Source: Batillaria attramentaria
Taxonomy: Eukaryota; Mollusca; Gastropoda; Batillariidae
Length of the DNA: 64,000 nt
Assembly (NCBI GenBank): GCA_018292915.2
Contig: JACVVK020000200.1
Span: forward strand, 519,001-583,000
Direction of reading: 5' to 3'
Shown here in pieces: positions 55,344 through 64,000 of this stretch (position 1 is its first letter; every line of letters begins with the position of its first letter). Made by a program: the position numbers and the translations under genes. Below the pieces are notes generated by a model. The model was not told the DNA's origin. It did no database searches and saw nothing but the letters and a program-made list of their open reading frames with translations.

Positions 55344-56550
55344 ATGATTCCCGAGCGCAACTTGAAAATTAATATTTCAGCCGCGAGCCCTCTTTCAGTT
55401 TTGTCGCACCAGCCTTTTGTAACTCTGCCTGCGAATCTGAGAAATGTGCCCACCGGCTGTTTGTTCAGTCTGACAATCTCAAAAGGTTCCTTTCAGTTTT
55501 GCAAAGCATTCCAGTAATTCTGTTTTCTGCCGGTGTAACTAGTCAGTTTCACCAGTGTAGGTCTGTCCATCATTGTAAAATGTCAGTGCATGAGTATCGT
55601 TGAGTGATCGGCGCATTGCGTTTTATTCGAAACTGAGAAACTTGATTGCGCCCTACAAGTGCCATTTTATTATTATTGTTAAAAATCTCATATGGAAATT
55701 CCGACTGACTGACTGCCTTTAAGCCGGAAAAAAGTACTCCCGCGTTTAGGAGTTCAAGTTCTTTCCTTGACTGAGCAGGGGAGTAAATTTCTTTGCGAGA
55801 CTTTTACTCCGGCCCTGGCAAGTCCGCCGTCAGTGGGAGTCGGTGATTTTTGTCGTCAGTGTTACAGGGATAGGAATCGACCGGCCGTTTCTGTTGACGA
55901 ATGTCGGAAGAGCAGAGCTGGAATAGTACTGAACTTGATTTGAAAGTGACATCATAGCACGCCCCCCCCCCCACCTCTTCCTCCGTCGCCCCTCCCACTG
56001 ATTATCTTAGCTGGCATAATTATATATACGAAACACACACTTGCCAACGCTGGAGTATCGTCCCACGTCAGTTTTAGACTCTTCGGTCTTCTCCCAATGA
56101 CTCGACTAAGCCAAATTTAAATCAATTATGATTCTTTTTCGTGAGGCCACGCCGACTCGAGTGCACAACTCCAAACTCTAGTTAATTGGTAGCAACTGAA
56201 TTAAAAAAAAAAAATCTAAAGATCATCACTTATGCCACGACTGACACGGCAGTTTCAGTGCAAAGAGTACTGTTGCACCTTTGGTCAAGTTTATGCCGCC
56301 CGGCATAGTTACGTCCGTTACTGAATTTCTCGGTCTCACACGCCGGAATCAACTGATCAAGTTCTGCTTTTCAAGTCAAGTTTGGGGTTCATTGTTAGCT
56401 GACAGCTGTTTTGTCCTGCCCTGATGATCATGCGACACGCCAAGCGATCTCCTTTTGTTCAGTGTATGTATGTGCGCATGAACTTGATTCGGTCAAGGTT
56501 TTTTCTGTGGCTGAGTGGCTTAGCCATTTCAGACAGAAGAGAGCTAGCTA

Positions 56551-56551
56551 C

Positions 56552-56589
<38 letters not shown>

Positions 56590-56950
56590 CCGTTTCTAGC
56601 ACAGGGGGCGGTTGTTTTTTTTTAGTTCACAAATAATGCCTGTTTTCTCATCAGTGAACGCATCGACTTTTTTTTTTTAAATTCAGTTCGATAATCTCGA
56701 TTTTTATCTGACTTAGGGATTCCACCGTGACAAAGACTGGATTAGTCTCTGATAGATTGATGTCTCAACACTAACTTACTTACAATGACACAACAACCGG
56801 TCATGTAAAGGACTACTTCATATTGAGCTGAAAACGCCGGCTGGCTGAACTAACAAGTTTAAATTAAAAAAAAAAAAGAAGCTCAGTGTATCGGACGTAC
56901 TATATGATTACTCCTCAGTAAACTCTCTCTCTCTCTCTCTCTCTCTCCGG

Positions 56951-57006
<56 letters not shown>
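56551..57006. repeat. (GA)n tract and (CT)n(CA)n tract
   Basis: GA repeats lie at 56551-56583, CT repeats at about 56922-56965, and CA repeats at 56966-57006. Between them is AT-rich sequence with poly-T/poly-A runs and no recognised feature. Confidence 0.9.
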
Positions 57007-57007
<1 letters not shown>

Positions 57008-57325
57008 TGACTGGACACACACACAGACTGACCGTGCACACACCCACATTGTGACACTGACACACAGCCGGGTTTCACCGACTGACGGCGTCAGCAACTG
57101 GACAAACAACTGACCGAAGGCAAAAAAGTACGTCTGCGCAAGGGTCATCAGTTCTTTCCACAAAGAAATCCTTGACCTATAACCTCAACCCCGCCGGGTG
57201 GCCCCAATGGATACGGGGTTTCCTTTCCCGCTTGATTTCTGTCAGACACACTGACATGGCAAGCACGGCCATGAAAGGGCGAACGTGACCAGTTACCGTT
57301 ATGAATCACTCCACCGGAAGACGGC

Positions 57326-57640
57326 CAAACTCAATGGCTCAACGGTTTGAGCGTAGGACTCGAGATCGAATGGTCCCGGGTTCGAATCCCGGCGACAGGG
57401 CCAAAATTTGTACCGGCCTTTTTCACGTTACCCCGCTTCCACTGAATGTGAACTGGATCTGATTGCGTTACTTGTCCATTACAGCTAAAAATACATAAAT
57501 TGTGGCCGACCTGGCAGTCTGACTGGATTGAATAAGTGTTCAGCTGGACTGTACAGTTAGAGTAGCTATCCCTATACCCCATAACCTGCCCCCTAGGGCC
57601 GTCTGCAGTCACCTCGTAGTGGCGTGGACGATAAACCAAC
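57326..57640 (+). mobile_element. tRNA-headed SINE (family E)
   Basis: The head has TGGCTCAACGGTTTGAGCG and B box GGGTTCGAATCCC. The body ends TAGTGGCGTGGACGATAAAC followed by CCAACCAACAC. No second copy is seen in the window. Confidence 0.75.
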
Positions 57641-57779
57641 CAACACTCACCGACACTCACCAACACTCACGCACATTTTACAAATGGTGGGCACGCATAC
57701 GCTAGTGAAACTGACTAGTTACTGACACAGGAACTTACTGAAGAATTAGGAAGGCTGTACAAAAGAGGGACGTTTTAAG

Positions 57780-58045
57780 ACGTACTGCTGTTAAAAATAG
57801 ACAGTGTGGGCAGTGGAGACAGTTCTCAGATTTGCTGGCAGAGAATTCCAAAAGGTTGGCCGGTGCGACAAAACTGAAAGAGCTCTCGCCAAAGGATTCA
57901 GTCAAGTTGCGCTTGGGAATTTGGAGAAGCCTCTCGGACGACGACCAGAGGGTTCGCGACGGTTGATAGGTGACGAGTGAAGCCGAACGGTATGGTGGAA
58001 GGGTGCCATCAAAATGACGAAAATCCAGAACAGAAATTTTATACT
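57780..58045. repeat. Dispersed repeat (LINE-associated type), partner of 55205-55343
   Basis: It contains GGCAGAGAATTCCAAAAGG, GCGACAAAACTGAAAGAGC and GGACGACGACCAGAGGGTTC. The right part is the inverted partner of 55.2-55.34 kb. Confidence 0.7.
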
Positions 58046-58900
58046 GAAGGCGGAAATGGACTTGATACTGATACAGCTTGTTGTACAGTGACTGCTAGTT
58101 TTGCTTTATTATTTAACTTCGCGTTTAGCGTACCTGACTTACGCGGTGAGCGGGCGGCAGGCTATTGTCTGGGACAGAAGTCGCGCGGGAAATAATATCA
58201 TACCGAACGGGCAGGAGGAGGGGGTTGGGGGGGGGGGGAGCTGGAGAGGGGAGTGGAAGCCTTTGGGAGTCCAAAGTCCCTAGTGTGCCGATGTAAGCGG
58301 CCCACTTATTGGACGACCCGCTATACCTGTGGCTGAGTGGCGTCACGAATTGGGTCAAACAACTGACTTGGCTATTCACGTGACCTGAGGGTCAGCCGAA
58401 GCGGCCGACTTTTAGTTTAGCAGCTGATAAACTGCGTGTGTTGTAGGGGTAAAGATAACACGCCCAACCCGTTGTTGTTGTTTGAAGTCTGGCAACCTGC
58501 GGCGTAAAAACTCAGTAGTATGCATGACCGAAAACTCAGTAATACGACCGACTGACGAAACGCAGTCGGTGCCAGTACATGTAAACTTTCTGTTTACATC
58601 AGTTATAACAGAAACTGAATAGTGTGCGTTCTGCTACTGATTAGAATACCGATTGTACTGAAGTTCACAACGTTGCCGGAAGGCTAAACTGAGTTGCAAT
58701 GATTCAGTTTTCGAACTTTGATGTGATTTTTCCATAATTTTTCTTAAGCCTTTACTGACGGCAGCTGTGATCACTGAGCTGGTCGACTCAGTGAAAATGG
58801 TTGTAGGACTACTGAAGCAGAAAACTAACGAGGGAGGGGAGCCGTGGCATAACCGAAGACTGATACAACTGGCACCTTGCTTTAATTGATGCACTATCCT

Positions 58901-61187
58901 GTACAGTATGCGAGCCGTTGTCCGTAAAACTCAGCCTCTGTGTACTCTTAACGACTGTGACATGCGTCAGAGACCTTGGCGAGAGACCAAGCCCAGTTAT
59001 CCAGTGCGCGTAGGTGAAAAATCCTCCGCCGCATTTAAAAAGTTACTCGTGTAATCGTGCTGAACGCTCAACGGCTGCGGTGGGGTAGTGCGAAGAGGAC
59101 GTGACGCAATACTTTGGCACAGCTGTCCGCGTGCGAGCCTCAAGAAATCACATAAGGGGGCGTCGGCAAAATCTTACGATTTGATTGGTCGATATTCTCA
59201 GCCAGAAAAATCCAGCTTGACCTAGACCGATCCTGACCTAATTATGCGAAATCATGCACGAAGTGAAAACAGTTCGCACCGAACAGCTGTCTCATTTTTT
59301 GTGTGATGCTTGGTAGGTATCAGCGAATGGGGACTGTTTCTGTCTTTACCGAGAAATGGTTTTGAGCACACACAAGAAAACAATAAAGAATAGAAAGAAA
59401 GGTCAGAGGTCATGGTCGTAAGGTTTTCCGTTCTGGGTCAGTTCCGGATGATTAGGAATTTTCCAGTCAGCTAGCTGAATGGCCATCGATGCTAGCGAAT
59501 CAGTTCACGAAATTCGTACGACCGTGCAACACCGGTGTATGTCTGGGAAGTACATCGATCAGATGCACCCCCAAAACTGTGATCAATCGTTTTTTTATAC
59601 GCAGGAAGCCATTCTTCGGTTACTGATCTGAGTGAAAGCCAGCAAGATGAGGTTGACGTGTCGTCTGCTACAGCAAACAGCAAAATTTTTGGATGCGTAT
59701 TCTCAGTACCATCCATTACCTTTGTCCATACAACAATTCGTGGACTTCGGCAAAGGTGAGTTGAAGTCACTGTTTTATGTTTGAGCTCATTTGACATGTG
59801 TAGAAACGAAATAAATGTCGGCTCAGTACAAATGGACACCGCAGCGATGAATTTGCCGGCGCCATGACAATCAGGTATATTACGGATTCATCATTTTACC
59901 GGGATGCTGAATGAATACATTGTCTCAGGCCTTTTCTATGAAGCCGATAGCACTTTCGGTCACGAAAATGTTTTTGTTTGGATGATTTTCAGAGAATATA
60001 AGATGGCATGGGATTGAGAGTTTGTCACAGTGTGAGTCATTTTTGGCTCAAACTGAACCATGATCGAGACGCGGATTCCCGCACGTACAACCACGAAAAT
60101 ATGATAGTATTAGTAAGCTTTGATTTCCATCACATAAAACTGTGAGAGAGCAGCAGGGTATAAGAAAAACAACAAACGAGTTTCAGATTTTCACTCCGTG
60201 TCTGAGAAATCTAGACAAGTGCGTATTTCACTAAAATTTTCAGTGTAAGTCTAATGATCTTCTGACTCTTGGAGTCTTTTCTGGAAGGATGAAACATTTA
60301 GTCTGGAGTAATAAGAGAAGCCTTGTTTCGCATTTTCTCCTGCTTTCCGGGTATACTAAGACTTCTCTACATTGTCACCACTTGTGGTTCAGCTGATGCG
60401 ATAGTGACGTAAGATTACACACGAGGTAAGCAGCCACAACAGCGACCTTTGAGTTATAGGTCGTCTTGACCTACTTCCGGCTATCAACTGCTGTATAATG
60501 ACATTGCGCTTCCCGTTGAAGTCACCGAAAGTGCCCTTTTGAAGTAGGATGATAAACACGACATTAACTTTTGGAAGCATTTCGTTGCACCTAAGTATGA
60601 GAAGATTCTTGGGTTTGCTCTGAATAACCTTGCCGCAGCGCCCATGTGGCTAAATTTAGAGTTTGCGCATGGCTACGTGCAAATGCGCATCTCCCGTCAC
60701 TGTACGTTGACGGACTGTTTGTGTACCTCGGGCGTTGTTGTCAGCGCGGAGAGAGCGACCGGCGCAAAAAAAAACACTTTCTCCATGTCGGGACGAGTAA
60801 AGACTGTGGCTGCCTGTCATTGATGCGAAATATTTTCCGCTGAGTGTGCAAAACCAGCTGAGGCAGTTCTGACTGGAACTAGTGGAAGCGCAGATGATCG
60901 ATCCCGGATCCTCTCTGTACCACCGGGCATTGATGTGCTGTTTCGTCATTCTAGCGTGAACACTTGAACAGATTTTCGTGAGAAAGTGGCATTCTGTAAC
61001 AATAGCATGGAAATGACTCAGCGTGTGGTCTGCTTGTACAAGGAAATGGACCAGGAACTCCGTCGTAACACATTTTACCTTACTTAGCCATCAGCATACT
61101 AGGTCTCTCATGTAAAACAATTTCCCAATTGAATACCCAAACGTTTGATAAGCGAGGTAAAGTTAGAATTAGCATCAGTAGAGCAAA
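58901..61187. other. PDK upstream region
   Basis: No repeat or exon is recognised. It should contain the PDK promoter and 5' UTR. I can name no specific core-promoter element with confidence. Confidence 0.4.
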
Positions 61188-61314
61188 ATGAGGTTCTTCA
61201 TACGCCTGTTGCAAGCCGCTAAGACGACTGGCGCTGCGCGGCCACCTGTGGCGTACGATAAATATGCTGTGTTCAACCCATCGCCAGTATCACTTAAACA
61301 GCTTGCAGATTTTG
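61188..61314 (+). CDS. PDK: PDK exon 1
   Basis: It runs from ATG to the donor TTTG|GTGAGT and leaves one base. It encodes the presequence and [13 protein letters not shown]. Confidence 0.92.
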
Positions 61315-62027
61315 GTGAGTGTATGCAGGAGTCTTTAATTTGAGTGTTTTATTATGCGCATGCTTTATCATCCTGCAGGCTTAGAAAATGCGCCGTAGAA
61401 ATAGGGTTCAGTGGTGGTGTAATAGGTAGCGGGTCAGACTTAGTCGCTGCCCTACTAAACGGCTGTCACCAATTTCACGGCGATGGAGCATGAGCTTAAG
61501 CTCAGGTCGAGCTTGTGATATATGTATAATGTGATATCGGTTTCTCCTGGCTACGAGGCTGCTCATTGGGGGTTTCTCTCCAGGTTATCTGGCTTTCCTC
61601 CCCCTGCAAAATTGAAAAATAGGATAGGTGTTTGATGGCGCTGCACCAGGGCGACGCGCTTCCCCCAGGAGAAGTAGCCCGAATTCCCAGAAAAGGACAA
61701 TAAAGTAGGGGGGAAAAGTATTATTTATTATTTTGATTCATGTTCCACCAGTGTCACCCACTGGTTGCTGGATGCCGGTTGAGCATTTTACAGCGACTAC
61801 TGCTCAAGCATATTTCAATAGAGGCAGAGAAAGCTGTCTGATGCAATACTGTATCACCGTGTCCTGTTTCTATTTTTGTCACCAGGTTCCAAGTCCGGTT
61901 CTCAGGATGCATCCTTCCAGTTTCTGCGGAAGGAGTTGCCAGTGCGGCTGGCGAATATCATGAAGGAGATCAGCCTCCTACCAGACAACCTTCTTCACAT
62001 GCCCTCCGTCTCCCTAGTCATGAACTG
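61188..62027 (+). CDS. PDK: Pyruvate dehydrogenase kinase, 5' part (2 exons; continues beyond window)
   Basis: Exons 61188-61314 and 61886-62027, GT-AG with matching phase, encode residues 1-89 and part of Trp90. PDK phosphorylates the E1-alpha subunit in the mitochondrial matrix, switching off the pyruvate dehydrogenase complex. The N-terminus ([20 protein letters not shown]) is basic and amphipathic, as expected of a mitochondrial presequence. [18 protein letters not shown] and [17 protein letters not shown] then LLPDNLL match the opening of the PDK regulatory helical domain. The wording fits PDK better than the branched-chain kinase BCKDK. The start ATG has an in-frame TAG three codons upstream. 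The ATP-binding half lies outside the window. Confidence 0.93.
61400..61720 (+). mobile_element. Degenerate SINE-like repeat in PDK intron 1
   Basis: TCTCTCCAGGTTATCTGGCT and TTCCTCCCCCTGC resemble the family B body. It ends GGACAATAAAGTAGGGGGG. No clear tRNA head is seen. Confidence 0.45.
61886..62027 (+). CDS. PDK: PDK exon 2
   Basis: The acceptor is TTTTTGTCACCAG and the donor AACTG|GTCAGT. It encodes [19 protein letters not shown] through PSVSLVMN and the first two bases of Trp, as in vertebrate PDKs. Confidence 0.95.
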
Positions 62028-62060
62028 GTCAGTTTCTGTGTTTACACACACAAACATAAT

Positions 62061-62273
62061 AATTCTTACTGATCAGTGTAAACACGTTAATTCTTATTGA
62101 TCAGTGTAAACACGTTAATTCTTATCAGTGCAAACACGTTAATTCTTATCAGTGTAAATACGTTAATTCTTATCAGTGTAAACACGTTAATTCTTATCAG
62201 TGTAAACACATTAATTCTTATCAGTGTAAACACGTTAATTCTTATCAGTGTAAACACGTTAATTCTTATCAGT
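62061..62273. repeat. 24-bp minisatellite in PDK intron 2
   Basis: The unit CAGTGTAAACACGTTAATTC + TTAT repeats about eight times. The first unit is 27 bp (extra TGA-type insert); the next seven are 24 bp with one or two substitutions. Because 24 is divisible by three, frames stay open on both strands. Confidence 0.95.
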
Positions 62274-62751
62274 AGTTGTGATCTGTCTTCCTGCATAGTG
62301 TGCAAGGGTGAAGTAGCAAATGCTCTGTGTGTTTTGGTGTCCCCAATCGCAGTTAAAAATTGATATTAAATATGAACGGTGTTTCGGATCATACACTGTA
62401 GTTCATAAAATACACGCAGAAATCCAAAAATGACACGGCGGCTCTAGTAGAGGGTGAAAAGTACCGGCAAACTTTCCAGTGGAAGTCTTACTGCCTCATA
62501 GATGACTATTTGCTGGTTTTTGGTTTTGTATCATTTTACTGTTGTGCACAGTTTGTGAGAGTAAAGCGACTCTTGCCTATTGTGAGCCCGGTTGGAATGG
62601 GATAGCAGACACCTGCTCAGATTTGTCATGATACCTTGACTGCTGCCTGTAATGATAAGCTTGCTCCGTGGCAGACAGAACAACTTTGCCTAGTATGTGT
62701 TTGAAAGAGCTGTTGGTATTACGCTGTAATGTTTCTACAATATTTCTTAGT

Positions 62752-63152
62752 AATAATAATAATAATAATGAGTATTGTATAGGCGCTTTCCCAATTTCAT
62801 GAATCTGCATGCTCAAAGCGCCGTGAACTGAACCCAACACACACACGCTCACGCGAATCACACACATTCTCTCACACACTGGACATGGTGCGAAGGGTCA
62901 GCTCAGCTATTTAAGTTTCGGAATTTAGAATTGCATTTATTTTTCAAATTTTGTGGACTGAACATAAAATTTCCAAAGCAGAGGGGGGGGGGGGGGGGGG
63001 ACGGAGCACCCGGAGAGAACTCCCGACGATCGGCCCGAATGATCGGTGCCACATATGAGAAGGAAAAATTTGTTGCCCGGAGTGGGACTTGAACCCCTGA
63101 CCTCTCGCATTGGTGACAAGTCTCTTAGCCACTAGACCACCGACCGACCGTA
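62752..63152 (-). mobile_element. Full-length SINE family B, reverse
   Basis: On the minus strand the head reads GGTCGGTGGTCTAGTGGCTA with B box GGGTTCAAGTCCC. The body shows TCTCCGGGTGCTCCG, a poly-C (+ G run at about 62983), GGTAAAGCGCC-like text and a trinucleotide tail at 62752-62769. This is the most complete copy of the family in the window. Confidence 0.9.
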
Positions 63153-64000
63153 CACTTTTAACAAAAGAAAAAGAGATGCTTTATTGGTTGTGGGTTTGAG
63201 ATATTCTTATGAAGCGAAGAACCGCAAGCTTAAGTGAAGTTCAGATGGAAGGCAGGCACTTACGGATGTCTTGTGTTGCAGACTTCGAGGTCTGCATTAT
63301 ACTTGAGATAACCTTTACTTATACTTGAAGGAAGCTGTTCGGCTCTCCATTCCGTCATTGTATTTACATGAATGTGTACAGTGTGTAACGTTACCATACT
63401 GCTGATCTTGGTGTGCTCAACATGAGGAAATAACATAGTGATGAAACTTCCACACCGCCAACAATTCATGTCACGTTTGGAAAATACCAGCTGAATTTGG
63501 TCTGATCGGGAGGTCAGAGGTTAGTGTGGCACAGCGTGGAAATATTAAGAGGGACATTTTTCTTTCGCATTGCAGTCATAGCAAGCCAAGCTGGTAACAA
63601 TTTCAGTGTGCGATGTCGTGCACCGTAGTCAACACTCAACACTTTTTTTTTCCCAAGACAATGTGTACATTCTAGCAGCATAGTGCCTGCAGGAATGGAG
63701 GTTGTTGACTTGGCACAGTTTGCAAGTAGGCAGATTTGTTGATTTGGCTTCTAAGCAACTCCAGCTGAGCTGGTCGGCAGAGAATGGGGGGGGGGGGGGG
63801 GGGGCTGGCAGTCAGCCACTGAGTGGTAGTGATGCAGGAAACGGTGCCATTATTAGAACATCCTATATGTCTTTCTTGTTTATCTTTGACATGAGTACCT
63901 GGCACAGTGTGCAGGTAGCCCATCAGATAAGAGTGTGCTGTTGCTTTGCCAGTTTTCTTCCACAGTCGCGCTGGTTCCGTGATAGTATGACTGTGAGAAA
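63153..64000. other. PDK intron, remainder
   Basis: A G run lies at about 63786-63804. I see no further PDK exon or repeat to the window edge. Confidence 0.45.

Larger units (their letters stand above)
49690..58900. other. CCGG- and CAGT/ACTG-rich intergenic interval
   Basis: By eye, CCGG, CAGT and ACTG recur far more than elsewhere. For example 49981-50040 holds four CAGT and two CCGG, and 51361-51420 holds two CCGG, two CAGT and one ACTG. Comparison of repeat copies shows 4-bp insertions of these words (see findings). No gene is seen in the interval; it lies between the divergent ZnT and PDK genes. Confidence 0.6.

Noticed and set aside
59492..59839. 115-codon minus-strand open frame upstream of PDK
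   Set aside because: The composition is protein-like in part, but I recognise no family and see no flanking exons; not annotated as a gene.
62061..62273. CRISPR-like regular repeat
   Set aside because: Units are contiguous 24-mers with no unique spacers, in an intron of an animal gene; it is a minisatellite.

Overview
The window looks like nuclear DNA from an invertebrate animal, probably a gastropod-like mollusc. The evidence is spliced genes with animal-type exons, long introns, many tRNA-derived SINEs, LINE fragments, small inverted-repeat DNA transposons, and dense CA/TG and homopolymer tracts. The species assignment is inference. No operons, phage, CRISPR or prokaryotic features are seen.

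Three protein-coding genes can be reconstructed exon by exon with GT-AG junctions and matching phases. (1) The 3' part of MEIOC, a meiotic prophase regulator, lies on the + strand at 1-5801. It has seven exons encoding 819 aa in the window, and its 5' end is outside. (2) A complete SLC30A (ZnT) zinc transporter lies on the - strand at 48617-24889. It has seven coding exons and 658 aa. (3) The first two coding exons of a mitochondrial pyruvate dehydrogenase kinase (PDK) lie on the + strand at 61188-62027. The rest of that gene is beyond the right edge.

Layout: MEIOC is followed by about 13.5 kb of T-rich, gene-free DNA ending in a good AATAAA signal at 19294, consistent with a very long 3' UTR. 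The ZnT gene converges on it. Its own 3' UTR (A-rich on +) would end at an AATAAA on the - strand at 20009-20014, so the two genes would be tail to tail with under 1 kb between them. ZnT introns (25-47.7 kb) are packed with SINEs, MITEs, foldback elements and dead LINE pieces. From 48.6 to 61.2 kb is the divergent intergenic space between ZnT and PDK.

The most unusual signals are these. The 49.6-58.9 kb interval is visibly enriched in CCGG and CAGT/ACTG, and repeat copies differ by 4-bp insertions of these words. A SINE has duplicated a ZnT splice donor in its target-site duplication. A foldback element with a 12-bp target duplication and a MITE-interrupted tandem array lie in the putative ZnT 3' UTR. 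A TTAA-flanked element lies 35 bp from a ZnT splice acceptor. The three genes have no evident joint pathway (germline RNA regulation, zinc transport, mitochondrial carbon metabolism).
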